Under the pieces are notes generated by a model. The model was not told the origin of the DNA. It did no database searches and saw only the letters and a program-made list of their open reading frames with translations. A stretch of 64,000 nucleotides of DNA from Pseudomonadota bacterium (GTDB lineage: Bacteria > Pseudomonadota > Alphaproteobacteria > Acetobacterales > Acetobacteraceae), in the NCBI GenBank assembly GCA_021847995.1, contig JAJZNE010000012.1:1-64000 (forward strand). The letters are read 5' to 3'. Each line of letters opens with the position of its first letter. The stretch's first letter is position 1. Position numbers and translations under genes: made by a program. Positions 9,560-17,777 of the stretch are shown here, one piece after another.

Positions 9560-9714
9560 TGCCGTCCTGCCGAGCGCCACCGGCCGGCGGCGCCGCCGAT
9601 CAACTCGCTGCGGCGCGCGGCCTGGTACCCCTTTCCCGCCGCACCCCCCCGCCGCTTCTCACCCCGCGTCTGCGGCCCGCCGTTCCTTACCGGCTGCAGG
9701 GCGCGACAGGATAA
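9559..9714 (+). CDS. Possible 51-residue peptide coupled to the PqqD-like gene
   Basis: The stop of the PqqD-like gene overlaps an ATG (TGATG at 9557-9561) that opens a 51-codon frame ending in TAA at 9712. The predicted peptide begins MPSCRAPPAGGAADQLAAAR and is rich in Pro, Arg and Ala, with one Cys near the start. In a cluster containing a PqqD-like protein, a short coupled frame is a candidate substrate peptide. However, composition and codon use are also what GC-rich noncoding DNA would give, and no core motif is visible. Treat it as a hypothesis only. Confidence 0.2.
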   Translation: MPSCRAPPAGGAADQLAAARGLVPLSRRTPPPLLTPRLRPAVPYRLQGATG

Positions 9715-9769
9715 CCGTGATGATATTGTTTGATTATAAAATTATTCCCTCGAAGCCGGCCGGCCCCGG

Positions 9770-11203
9770 TCAGAACACGACGTTGGTGCGCAGGCCGAAC
9801 ACCAGTTCGTTGCCGATCAGCTTGTACGGCGCCTGCGGATCGGGCAGTCCGCCGCCGGGACGCAGGATGTACTGTGCGTCCGGCTGCACCGTCCACCACG
9901 GCGCCACCTGCACCTGATAGGTTATCTCGATGAACGTTTCAGCCCCGCGCCGCGGAGCCTGATTGAGGTCGCTGCTGATCCGGGCAATGCCGAAGCCGAC
10001 GCCGAAAGTGTCGTCGTCACGGCCGGGCAGCGGCGCCTTCAGGTCCGCCCCGGCATCGGCGCCGAGCGAGATCAGGTTGCGGTCGGGCGGCGCCCACTGC
10101 ACGCGCGCGAACACGCCGAGCGATTGCGGTCCGTCCGCCTCCGGCCGCCAGACCATCTGGTCGGCCAGCGCATAGAAGCTGAAATTGCCCTGATAGATGC
10201 GCGCCGGCACCGCTTCCTCCGCCGCACCGCCGCCACCCGGCAACACCATCCGCTGCGCGGGGAAGGCGCCGGAATCATAGTAGGCCCCAAACTTGTAAGT
10301 GCCCGGCAGCCCCTGCGGCCTGCCGTCGGCGGCGGGCGGATTGAGGGCGTATTGCACCTCGCCCATCCACAGCGCGCCGGTGTTGAGGTTGAAAGCGGCG
10401 CCCGCCGCCTCCGCACCACGCAGCTGCGAGTCGTTCTCGAACGGTCCACCCGGCGGATTGTCGTTGAACACGCCGGCCAGCACGGTCACGTTCGGCGCCG
10501 GCTGCGCACGCAGCCGCACGCCGAGCGAGGACAGCGGATAGCTCGGGCCGCCGGCATAAAGATCGACCGTCGGCACCACCGGCCAGCCCATCACCGAATT
10601 CAGGAACAGGCCCGAATACTGGCTGACCATGAATTCCTGATCGACGCTCTGCTGGCCGATCTTGATGTCGGCGGCACCGTTGAGGACGGATTGCTGAAGC
10701 CACATCTCCCACAGCCGTGTCGAACGCTCGGCCTCGATCCCGCTCACCGGTTGCAGGGCAGCGAGGTTCTGGGCGGTCAGGTCCTGGCCGTGGATCTGCA
10801 ATGCGCTGATGTTGAAAACGCCGCCCTGCCAGCCGAACGCCTTCTCCGTGTCCAGCCCGACGCTCATCTGCGTCAGGCCGTCATAGGCCGCGCCCTGGCG
10901 GATGCCGCCGGTGACATTGCCGAACACCTCGCTCGTTTCCTGTAGGCCGAACGAAATGCCGTACTGGCCGAGCAGATCGCGCAGCCCGAACATGCCGCCC
11001 AGCATGTTGCTGCGGGACGGCGCGAACAGATCGGCAAGCCCGCCGGTCGGGTTGGCCGACGGTGGCGGCGGGGCACCGGTCAGGCCCGGCACCGGGGTCT
11101 GCCGTTCCGCCGGCCCCTCGTCATCCGCGATCGTCTGCGCCTCGGCCGCAGGGGCGGCGATGAGCAGCAGCAGAAATGAAAGCAGCGGCGTCCGAGGCCT
11201 CAC
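9770..11203 (-). CDS. OprB-type carbohydrate-selective porin
   Basis: The 477-residue outer-membrane protein has a signal peptide (hydrophobic LLSFLLLLIAAPAA, cleavage near AEAQT) and then an OprB-like beta-barrel: NMLGGMFGLRDLLGQYGISF, SVGLDTEKAFGWQGGVFNIS and a C-terminus ending in Phe (GLRTNVVF), typical of barrel proteins. OprB family members let sugars and other small solutes cross the outer membrane. The GTG start at 11203 overlaps the stop of the iron ABC ATPase gene (GTGA), so it is translated as the last gene of the fbp operon. In-frame sequence upstream of 11203 is the ATPase gene read in another frame. The genetic coupling hints at a role in iron-complex entry. Confidence 0.9.
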   Translation of the reverse strand: MRPRTPLLSFLLLLIAAPAAEAQTIADDEGPAERQTPVPGLTGAPPPPSANPTGGLADLFAPSRSNMLGGMFGLRDLLGQYGISFGLQETSEVFGNVTGGIRQGAAYDGLTQMSVGLDTEKAFGWQGGVFNISALQIHGQDLTAQNLAALQPVSGIEAERSTRLWEMWLQQSVLNGAADIKIGQQSVDQEFMVSQYSGLFLNSVMGWPVVPTVDLYAGGPSYPLSSLGVRLRAQPAPNVTVLAGVFNDNPPGGPFENDSQLRGAEAAGAAFNLNTGALWMGEVQYALNPPAADGRPQGLPGTYKFGAYYDSGAFPAQRMVLPGGGGAAEEAVPARIYQGNFSFYALADQMVWRPEADGPQSLGVFARVQWAPPDRNLISLGADAGADLKAPLPGRDDDTFGVGFGIARISSDLNQAPRRGAETFIEITYQVQVAPWWTVQPDAQYILRPGGGLPDPQAPYKLIGNELVFGLRTNVVF

Positions 11204-12264
11204 GCGGCGGCATCCATGCCGGCACCGGTGGCGAAGGCGGCGACCTCGCCGGTCACCGCGATGCCGACCTCGGCGCCTTCCGGCGGCGCCAGGTGGCCAG
11301 GAAGCCGGGCGACCAGCCCGACACCGCCCCCCGCACGCAGCCGCAGCGCGACACGCGCCGCCGGACCATAGAACATCACCCGCTCGACATGGCCCACCGC
11401 CTGCCCCGCCGCCGGCGGGCGGATCAGACTGAGTTGTTCTGGTCGCACCATGATCTCCACTTTCCCCTCCGGCATGCCCGCCGCAAGCTTGAGCGTGCCG
11501 AGGGCGCAATGCGCCTCACCCGCCGCCGCCTGCCCCGCCAGCAGCACCGCCTCGCCGACGAACTGGGCCAGATCGGCATCGGCCGGCTGGCGATACAGGC
11601 GTTGCGGGGCGGCAACCTGAACGATGCGCCCGCGGCGCAACACCGCCACCTCATCGCCCAGCGACAGCGCCTCCGCCTGATCGTGCGTGACCAGCAGCGC
11701 GGTCGCGCGCGCGCGGCGCAGCGCCGCCGCCACCGCCTCCCGCGTTTCCACCCTGAGCGCCGCATCGAGGGAGGAGAACGGCTCATCCAGCAGCACCAGC
11801 CGCGGCGCCGGGGCAAGGGCCCGCGCCAGGGCCACCCGCTGCTGTTCGCCACCCGACAACTCATGCGGCCAGCGTTCGGCATAGGCGGATGGCAGCCCGA
11901 CCAGGTCAAGCAGCTCCGCCACCCCCTGCCGGCTGCGCCGCGCCGCGCGCGGCAGGCCGAACAACACGTTACCGGCAACCGTCAGATGCGGAAACAGCGC
12001 CCCTTCCTGCGCCACATAGCCGATCCGCCGCCGCTCCGGCGGCACCAGCATGGCGGCATTGCTCACCACCTGCCCGTCGATCGCGATGCACCCGGCATCG
12101 GCACGTTCGAACCCGCAGATCAGGCGCAGCAGCGTCGTCTTGCCGCTGCCGGACCGGCCGAGCAGCGCCACCAGCCGGCCGGCCGCCACCGTCAGATCGA
12201 CCGCATCCAGGACCGGCTGGCCGGCGAACGCCTTGCTCACCCCTGCGATACCAAGTTCCGCCAT
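11200..12264 (-). CDS. fbpC: Iron(III)-type ABC transporter ATP-binding protein
   Basis: The 354-residue ATPase energises the neighbouring importer. Walker A GRSGSGKT lies at about 36-43, the Q-loop in YVAQEGALFPHLTV, the signature in LSGGEQQRVALARAL, and Walker B in LVLLDEPFSSLD. A C-terminal TOBE-like domain (about 240-354; MVRPEQLSLIRPP) marks the FbpC/PotA-like class. It sits between the permease gene (12-bp gap) and the porin gene (4-bp overlap). The order fbpA-fbpB-fbpC matches ferric-iron importers; a related metal or anion cannot be fully excluded. Confidence 0.9.
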   Translation of the reverse strand: MAELGIAGVSKAFAGQPVLDAVDLTVAAGRLVALLGRSGSGKTTLLRLICGFERADAGCIAIDGQVVSNAAMLVPPERRRIGYVAQEGALFPHLTVAGNVLFGLPRAARRSRQGVAELLDLVGLPSAYAERWPHELSGGEQQRVALARALAPAPRLVLLDEPFSSLDAALRVETREAVAAALRRARATALLVTHDQAEALSLGDEVAVLRRGRIVQVAAPQRLYRQPADADLAQFVGEAVLLAGQAAAGEAHCALGTLKLAAGMPEGKVEIMVRPEQLSLIRPPAAGQAVGHVERVMFYGPAARVALRLRAGGGVGLVARLPGHLAPPEGAEVGIAVTGEVAAFATGAGMDAAA

Positions 12265-12276
12265 GCCCGCCCCGCT

Positions 12277-13857
12277 TCAACCGGCTGCCGCCAGCGCGCC
12301 GCCACCGAATCGTCTGGCCAGCAGCCAGGTGGACAACAGCGAAAGCACGGCCATCACCGCGGCATAGGGGGACGCCGCGGCAAAAGCCAGGGTTGATGTG
12401 TCGGCCCAGACTTCCGTCGCCAGGGTGCGGGTGCCGATCGGCGCCAGCAGCAGCGTCGCGGTCAGCTCCGTTACCACCGAAACGAACACCAGCGCCGCCG
12501 CCGCGCCCAGGCCGGAGGCCGCCAGCGGCAGCACGACGCGCCCCATCACCGCCGCCCAACCGAGACCGAGGCCGCGCGCGACCTCCTCCAGGCTGCGCTG
12601 CGCCTGCAGCAGCGCCGCCCGCACGCTGACCAGCGCCAGCGGCAGGAACAGGATGGCATATGCCAGAATGAGCAGGGCCGCGCTCTGATAGAGCGGTGTG
12701 GCGGCGCGCAGGGTCAGCGTGATCAGGGCCAGCGCCACCACGATCGCCGGCACGCCCTGGGTCAGGTAGGCCGCCCGTTCCAGCAGCGTCACCACCCAGC
12801 CATGATGCCGCGCCGCCAGGAACGCGAGCGGCAGCGCAAGCAGCACGGTGAACCCGGCGCCGGCAAGCCCGAGCCAGACCGAGGCAAAGGCGGCGTCGGC
12901 AAGGCTCGCGAGCGTGGCCCCGGCCGGCGTGGTGGCGGCATTGCCGTGCTGCGTCAGCCAATAGAGGATCATCCCGAGCGGCACGCCGAGAGCCGCCAGC
13001 ACCAACAGCGCGAACCAGGCCAGCGCCGGCAATGCCAGCCAGCCAAGCTCGAGTCTCGCCCCCGCCCGCCGCGCCCCGCCACCGATGCGGGCATAGCGGG
13101 CCGCCGCGCGGACCCGGAATTCCGCCGCCATGCACAGCAGGCACAGCCCGAGCAGCACCAGCGCCAGCAGCGAAGCGCCCGGCCCGCTGAAACCGGTGCG
13201 GTAGGCGGCGTAAAGTTCCGTGGTGAAAGTGCGGAAACGCAAAAGAGTGAAGGCGCCGAACTCGCCCAGCATGTGCAGGGCCACCAGCAGCATGCCGCCC
13301 AGCAGGGCGGGGCGCAGTTGCGGCAGCACCACGCCGAAGAAGCAGCCCCACGGGCCGCGGCCGAGCGAACGCGCGGTTTCCTCGAGCGCCGGGTCCAGGC
13401 CGCGCAGCGCCGCGGCAACCGGCAGATAGACCAGCGGATAGTAGGCGCAACTGACCACCAGCAGCGCGCCGGTGAAGTCCTGCAACGCCGGCGTCAGCGA
13501 GACCCAGGCGTAGGAACTGATGAACGGCGGGATCGCCAGCGGCACCACCGCCAGCGCCCCCCAGGCGCGCCGCCACGGCAGGTCGGTCCGCTCCACCAGC
13601 CACGCACCGAGCGTGCCGATGACGGCGGTCACCACCGTCGTCGCCGCGGCAAGGCCCACGGTGTTAACCAGCAGCTCGCCGACCAGCGGCCGCCACAGCA
13701 GTTCGGCGGCTTCGTCGCGGGAGACCTGCGCCGCATCGATCACCGTCGCCGCCACCGGCAGCAGGACGAGCACGGCGATCGCCGTCGCCGCGGCCAGCAG
13801 CACCGGCGACTTGCGGCGGATCAGGCGCGCCGGCGCGCCGGCGCCCGAAGCTGCCAT
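12277..13857 (-). CDS. fbpB: Iron(III)-type ABC transporter permease, two fused transmembrane halves
   Basis: The 526-residue inner-membrane protein contains two BPD_transp_1 halves with about 12 hydrophobic segments in total. Each half has an EAA loop that docks the ATPase: LDPALEETARSLGRGPWG (first half) and QRSLEEVARGLGLGWAAV (second half). This duplicated form is typical of FbpB. Its ATG at 13857 overlaps the final base of the fbpA stop, so translation is coupled. It forms the channel for iron delivered by the binding protein encoded upstream. Confidence 0.92.
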   Translation of the reverse strand: MAASGAGAPARLIRRKSPVLLAAATAIAVLVLLPVAATVIDAAQVSRDEAAELLWRPLVGELLVNTVGLAAATTVVTAVIGTLGAWLVERTDLPWRRAWGALAVVPLAIPPFISSYAWVSLTPALQDFTGALLVVSCAYYPLVYLPVAAALRGLDPALEETARSLGRGPWGCFFGVVLPQLRPALLGGMLLVALHMLGEFGAFTLLRFRTFTTELYAAYRTGFSGPGASLLALVLLGLCLLCMAAEFRVRAAARYARIGGGARRAGARLELGWLALPALAWFALLVLAALGVPLGMILYWLTQHGNAATTPAGATLASLADAAFASVWLGLAGAGFTVLLALPLAFLAARHHGWVVTLLERAAYLTQGVPAIVVALALITLTLRAATPLYQSAALLILAYAILFLPLALVSVRAALLQAQRSLEEVARGLGLGWAAVMGRVVLPLAASGLGAAAALVFVSVVTELTATLLLAPIGTRTLATEVWADTSTLAFAAASPYAAVMAVLSLLSTWLLARRFGGGALAAAG

Positions 13858-14891
13858 CAGATCAATCCGGCCTGCCGCAACAGCCGCGCCGCCAACTGAT
13901 CGTCGCCGAGCTGGCCGACACTGAGCGGCGGCGGATGCAGGGCGGCAAGCGGCGTCAGCACCGGGTCGGCCGCGACGCCGGGGGCCAGCGGGTACTCGAA
14001 ATCAATCCCGCCCTGTCCGATCTCCGCCTGGATTGCGGGGCTCACCAGGAAGGCCAGAAAGCGCTGCGCTGCGGCCTGATGGCGTGAGGATTTCAGCACC
14101 GCGGCCCCTGATACGTTGATGAGCGCGCCGATGTCGCCTGGCGCGAAATGGTGGACACGGCTGTTCGTCCGCGCCGCGCCCTGCTCGGCCTGCAACCGCG
14201 CCCAGTAGTAGCTGTTGACGATACCGGTCGCGACCGCGCCGCGATCGACCGCTGCCACCACGCCCTCATCGTCATCGAACACCTGTGCGTTCTGCCGCAG
14301 CCCCTTGAGCCAGGCGAGCGTCGCCGCCTCGCCGGACTGCGCCGCTACGGCATCGACCAGCGGCAGGAAATCGGCATCGCTCGGCGCGATCGCAACCTTG
14401 CCGCGCCATTCCGGCTTCGCCAGATCGAGCAATGCGCCCGGCAACTGCGCCGCCGCGATCAGGGAGGGGTTGTAGGCAAGCACATTCTCGCGCGCCAGAA
14501 CCCCGATCCAGTTGCCGTCGGCGGCGCTGTATTGGGCCGGCACGGCGGCAAGCGTCGCCGGATCGACCGGCGCCAGCAGCCCCTTTTCGTCGAGCAGGGT
14601 CAGTTCCGGCGAATTTTCCGTGAAATATACATCGGCCGGGGATCGTGCCCCCTCCTGCGCGATCTGACTCGCGATTTCCGGCGCCTCGCCGGAGCGTACC
14701 CGCACCGCGATGCCGGTCTGGCGGGTGAACGCCCTGGTCAGCCGATCGACCATCTGCTGATGCTGGGCGCTGTAGAGCGTGAGCGGCCCCTCGGCCGCCG
14801 CCGCCGGCAGGGTGGCGAGCGAAAGGAGCAGCAGTGCCGCCGGCAGACCCGACCGGCCGGCGCGACTTCGGAATGACGAGGGAGCGGACAC
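13857..14891 (-). CDS. fbpA: Iron(III)-type periplasmic binding protein
   Basis: The 344-residue protein has a signal peptide (LPAALLLLSLATLPAAAA) and the FbpA/FutA pattern LTLYSAQHQQMVDRL near its mature N-terminus. A Tyr-Tyr pair (Y228-Y229 in NSYYWARL) matches the tandem tyrosines that ligate Fe(III) in the family. ADVYFTENSPEL and NVSGAAVLKSS are also typical. It is first in the fbp-porin operon, 34 bp downstream of a perfect 17-bp palindrome resembling a Fur box, so iron repression is likely. Iron as substrate rests on the family match, the tyrosines and the operator together. Confidence 0.92.
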   Translation of the reverse strand: MSAPSSFRSRAGRSGLPAALLLLSLATLPAAAAEGPLTLYSAQHQQMVDRLTRAFTRQTGIAVRVRSGEAPEIASQIAQEGARSPADVYFTENSPELTLLDEKGLLAPVDPATLAAVPAQYSAADGNWIGVLARENVLAYNPSLIAAAQLPGALLDLAKPEWRGKVAIAPSDADFLPLVDAVAAQSGEAATLAWLKGLRQNAQVFDDDEGVVAAVDRGAVATGIVNSYYWARLQAEQGAARTNSRVHHFAPGDIGALINVSGAAVLKSSRHQAAAQRFLAFLVSPAIQAEIGQGGIDFEYPLAPGVAADPVLTPLAALHPPPLSVGQLGDDQLAARLLRQAGLI

Positions 14892-14925
14892 GCGAGACCT
14901 CCACGGGCAGCGATGCTGGTTCTAT

Positions 14926-14942
14926 ATGCGAGTCACTCGCAT
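14926..14942. promoter_or_regulatory. Fur-box candidate (perfect 7-1-7 type palindrome)
   Basis: The sequence ATGCGAGTCACTCGCAT is a perfect inverted repeat with a single central base. It contains the 7-1-7 geometry (TGCGAGT-C-ACTCGCA) known for Fur-family operators, where the classical half-site is TGATAAT. It lies 34 bp upstream of the fbpA start, where a repressor would block transcription of the iron importer and porin genes. Confidence 0.7.
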
Positions 14943-15014
14943 TTGCAACCCGTCGCCGGTCGCGGGCGGGGTTGCCGGCGCGATAGTGAAGCGGTAAGCA
15001 CGACGTGCCTGACC

Positions 15015-15088
15015 GGTCCGGTGGCAGAGTGGTGATGCAACGGACTGCAAATCCGTCAATGCCGGTTCGATTCCGGCCCGGACCTCCA
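15015..15088 (+). tRNA. tRNA-Cys (GCA)
   Basis: The 74-nt gene folds as a cloverleaf. The acceptor stem pairs GGTCCGG with CCGGACC, followed by discriminator T and an encoded CCA. The anticodon arm CGGAC-TGCAAAT-CCG places GCA at the anticodon. The T arm reads GCCGG-TTCGATT-CCGGC. It stands alone in the spacer between fbpA and the gamma-glutamyltransferase gene, which are on the other strand. Confidence 0.95.
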
Positions 15089-15091
15089 TGG

Positions 15092-15115
15092 CCTGTCATC
15101 TTTCCTGTCATCTTT
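15092..15115. repeat. Perfect 12-bp tandem duplication after the tRNA
   Basis: CCTGTCATCTTT occurs twice in direct succession (15092-15103 and 15104-15115), three bases after the tRNA-Cys CCA end. It is in noncoding sequence. I see no hairpin with a T-run that would make it an obvious terminator. Confidence 0.8.
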
Positions 15116-15175
15116 GCGGCCCGCCAGCACCGCGTTGCCCGCGGCAGTAATCCGCCCATCCCGGCGCCGCTCTTG

Positions 15176-16930
15176 CTATTCGCCCACCGCCGTCCCGGCC
15201 GGGCGGCGCGGATCGGCGGCACCGTAGCGGCAGGCATCGCAAAGTCCGGAATCGGACGCCGCATCCTGGCTGGGGCCGGGGGCCGCGAACTGCGGCAGCG
15301 CACCCCCCACCGCGATCAGTTCGGTTGCCCCCCAGGGTGCCTGCGTGTGCAGCCGGTAGCCCATGCCGCGCAGCAGCGCCTCGGTATCCGGCGACAGCGC
15401 CCGCGGTTCAACGAACACCTCGTCGGGCAGGAATTGCATATGAAATCGCGGCGCATCCACCGCCGCCTGCGGCGCCAGGCCGTAATCGATCAGGTTGACC
15501 ACCGTCTCCAGCACCGTCGTGATGATGCGCGGGCCGCCGGGGGAGCCGAGGACGAGTGCCACATGACCGTCATGCAGGACGATCGTCGGTGCCATCGACG
15601 ACAGGGGCCGTTTGCCCGGCGCGATCGCGTTGGCCGCGCCCTGCACCAGCCCGAACAGGTTCGGCGTGCCCGGCCGGGTGGTGAAATCATCCATCTCGTC
15701 GTTGAGCAGGAACCCGGTGCCGGGCGCCATCACGGCGGCGCCGAAGGCGCCGTTCAGCGTATAGGTCACGGCAACCGCATTGCCCGCCGCGTCGAGCACC
15801 GAATAATGCGTCGTCTCGGCATGCTCGTGCGACGGCGGCGCCGCCTCGGGCGGCAGATCGCGCGAAGGGGTGGCCCCCTCTCCGATCCCGGCGCGCAGCG
15901 CCGCGGCATATTCGCGCGACAGCAGCCGGCCGAGCGGGTTCTGCACGAATGCCGGGTCGCCGAGATCTTCGTTGCGGTCACGGAAGGCGCGACGCATCGC
16001 CTCCGCCATCACATGCACGCTGGCCGCGGAATGGTAGCCGAGCGCGCCGAGATCGTAGCCGGCGAGGATGTTGAGCATCTCGCACAGGGCGACGCCGCCG
16101 GACGACGGCGGCGGTGCCGAGAGCAGGCGATAGCCACGATAATCGCATTGCAGCGGAGCGGATTCGGTCACGGCGAACCCGGCAAGATCGGCCTCACCGA
16201 GGATGCCGCCGCCGGCCCGCGCCGCTGCCGCCAGGGAGGCGGCGATCGGGCCGTGGTAGAAGGCCGCCGGCCCGTCCGCCGCGATCGCCGCCAGGGTATC
16301 GGCGAGCGCGGGCTGCACCAGCCGGTCGCCCTGCTGCAACGCAGTGCCGTCGGGGCGGAGGAAGATTTGTGCCGCCGCGGGGTCGCGGCGGAGCAGCGGG
16401 GCGAAGCGGGCCAGCGGAATCGTGTCGCCGCGGCCGAGCACGAATCCGTCCCGCGCGAGGCGGATCGCGGGCGCCATCACCTGTGCGCGCGGCATGGTGC
16501 CGTAGCGCCGCAGCGCCGTGTCCAGCCCCAGCACCGTCCCCGGCACCGCAACGGCGCGCCAGCCGAACAGGCTTGCGCCCGGCATCATGTTCCCCTGCGC
16601 GTCGAGGAACATCGCCGCCGTCGCGGCAGCCGGCGCGGTTTCACGGAAATTCAGGAACACCGCGCGTCCGTCGGCGAGCCGCAGCACCATGAAGCCGCCG
16701 CCGCCGATATTGCCGCAGCACGGATCGACCACCGCCAGCGCATAGCCGGCGGCAACCGCGGCATCGACGGCATTGCCGCCCGCACGCAGCATCGCCGCCC
16801 CCGCTTCGGAGGCAAGGCGCTGCGCCGTGACGACCATGAAATGCGCGCCTTCGACCGCCGGCGGCGAGGCTGCGCGCGCCGGCGGTGCGACGGAAAGCAG
16901 CAGCAGCGCGAGCGCCGTGCGGATCAGCAC
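15176..16930 (-). CDS. ggt: Gamma-glutamyltransferase (gamma-glutamyl transpeptidase)
   Basis: The 584-residue periplasmic enzyme cleaves gamma-glutamyl bonds, as in glutathione, and transfers the glutamyl group to water or amino acids. The N-terminus is a signal peptide (TALALLLLSVAPPARA). The self-cleavage motif ETTHYSV places the nucleophilic Thr at 373, giving a large and a small subunit after processing. PCCGNIGGGGFMVL and SSMAPTIVL are further family blocks. The GTG at 16930 overlaps the end of the nitrile hydratase alpha-subunit gene by 7 bp and gives the normal length; longer in-frame sequence upstream is that gene in another frame. It is the last gene of the hydratase operon, an unusual partner. 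Confidence 0.93.
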   Translation of the reverse strand: MLIRTALALLLLSVAPPARAASPPAVEGAHFMVVTAQRLASEAGAAMLRAGGNAVDAAVAAGYALAVVDPCCGNIGGGGFMVLRLADGRAVFLNFRETAPAAATAAMFLDAQGNMMPGASLFGWRAVAVPGTVLGLDTALRRYGTMPRAQVMAPAIRLARDGFVLGRGDTIPLARFAPLLRRDPAAAQIFLRPDGTALQQGDRLVQPALADTLAAIAADGPAAFYHGPIAASLAAAARAGGGILGEADLAGFAVTESAPLQCDYRGYRLLSAPPPSSGGVALCEMLNILAGYDLGALGYHSAASVHVMAEAMRRAFRDRNEDLGDPAFVQNPLGRLLSREYAAALRAGIGEGATPSRDLPPEAAPPSHEHAETTHYSVLDAAGNAVAVTYTLNGAFGAAVMAPGTGFLLNDEMDDFTTRPGTPNLFGLVQGAANAIAPGKRPLSSMAPTIVLHDGHVALVLGSPGGPRIITTVLETVVNLIDYGLAPQAAVDAPRFHMQFLPDEVFVEPRALSPDTEALLRGMGYRLHTQAPWGATELIAVGGALPQFAAPGPSQDAASDSGLCDACRYGAADPRRPAGTAVGE

Positions 16931-17502
16931 GCGACCTGCGTCACGCCGATCATGTCGCCCTCGCGCACCAGACCGGCGAGGCGCGCTTCGTCCCAGCCCG
17001 CGGTTTCCGGCGGGCGCAGCGGCAATACCATCCAGCGGTAATCGGCGGTGCTGTCCACCACCCGCACGCGCACATGATCGGGCAGCACGGTGCCGAACTC
17101 GGCCAGCAACCCGCGCGGATCGCGCACGGCGCGGGCGCGATAGGCGGCCGATTTGAACCAGAACGGCGGATAGCCGAGAACCGCGCGCGGATAGCAGCTG
17201 CAAAGCGTGCAGACGACGAGGTGATGCAGGCCGGCTGTGTTCTCCAATACGCCGAGCGGGGGCGCCCCGCGCATCGGAATGCCCAGCGTCTCGGCCGCCC
17301 TGGTGCCGTCCGCCAGCATCAGCGCACGATAGGCAGGATCGACCCAGGCGCGCGCCACCATGCGCGCGCCCTGCCCGGGCGAGGCGGCATCGGTGAGTGC
17401 CACCCGCTCGGCGATTTCATCCGGCGTGACGATGCCCTTTTGGCCGAGCAGCGCGGTAAGGGCACGCAGCAGCTTCTCGTCGGCGGTCGCCGACATGGTC
17501 AT
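16924..17502 (-). CDS. Nitrile hydratase alpha subunit / thiocyanate hydrolase gamma-like subunit (Co type)
   Basis: The 192-residue metal-binding subunit of the nitrile hydratase family hydrates nitriles to amides, or thiocyanate in ScnABC. The metal site C98-T-L-C101-S-C103 (VCTLCSCYPR) is intact; Thr in the second position is the mark of the cobalt type, iron types having Ser. The two outer residues normally oxidised in the mature enzyme are Cys101 and Cys103. The ATG at 17502 overlaps the previous stop (ATGA). It follows two half-size beta-subunit genes, in the order known from scnBAC. The length is nearer to nitrile hydratase alpha (about 200) than to ScnC (about 240). No activator/metallochaperone gene is adjacent. 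Confidence 0.88.
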   Translation of the reverse strand: MTMSATADEKLLRALTALLGQKGIVTPDEIAERVALTDAASPGQGARMVARAWVDPAYRALMLADGTRAAETLGIPMRGAPPLGVLENTAGLHHLVVCTLCSCYPRAVLGYPPFWFKSAAYRARAVRDPRGLLAEFGTVLPDHVRVRVVDSTADYRWMVLPLRPPETAGWDEARLAGLVREGDMIGVTQVAC

Positions 17503-17777
17503 GCCTCCTCCAGCCAATGCCCGAACACCTCCGCCAGCACTTCATCGCCGGCCCTTCCCTCCGGCCACAGCACGGTGCGGTCGAACAGAACATGATAGAG
17601 CGGCAGGCGGGCGGCGGGACGGGCGAAGGCCAGGTCTTCGGGGTTGGGGAAATCGCCGAGATGGCGCAGCACCGTGCCTTCCCGCCCGCGCAGATAGTGG
17701 GGCGTGCGGATATGGCAGGGGCCGCGCGTCTCCGGCCAGTCGTCGCGCACCCGCACGCGCTGCCCCGGCGCCGGCAT
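17499..17777 (-). CDS. Nitrile hydratase beta subunit, C-terminal half (separate gene)
   Basis: The 92-residue protein equals the SH3-like C-terminal domain of nitrile hydratase beta: GQRVRVRDDWPETRGPCHIR, then RGREGTVLRHLGDFPNPEDL and LYHVLFDRTVLWPE. This fold packs against the alpha subunit at the active site. It lacks the helical N-terminal half, which is encoded by the gene just upstream; the ATG at 17777 overlaps that gene's stop by one base. A split beta subunit is known from thiocyanate hydrolase (ScnA) and the toyocamycin nitrile hydratase. The ribosome site GGAGGGG is strong. Confidence 0.85.
   Translation of the reverse strand: MPAPGQRVRVRDDWPETRGPCHIRTPHYLRGREGTVLRHLGDFPNPEDLAFARPAARLPLYHVLFDRTVLWPEGRAGDEVLAEVFGHWLEEA

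Noticed and set aside
9717-9760. AT-rich patch as an attachment site or mobile-element scar
   Set aside because: It is under 45 bp, has no flanking repeats or integrase, and is more simply a spacer between convergent genes.
11203-11509. N-terminal 102-codon extension of the OprB porin frame
   Set aside because: It overlaps the fbpC gene and would bury the signal peptide; the GTG at 11203 fits the family.
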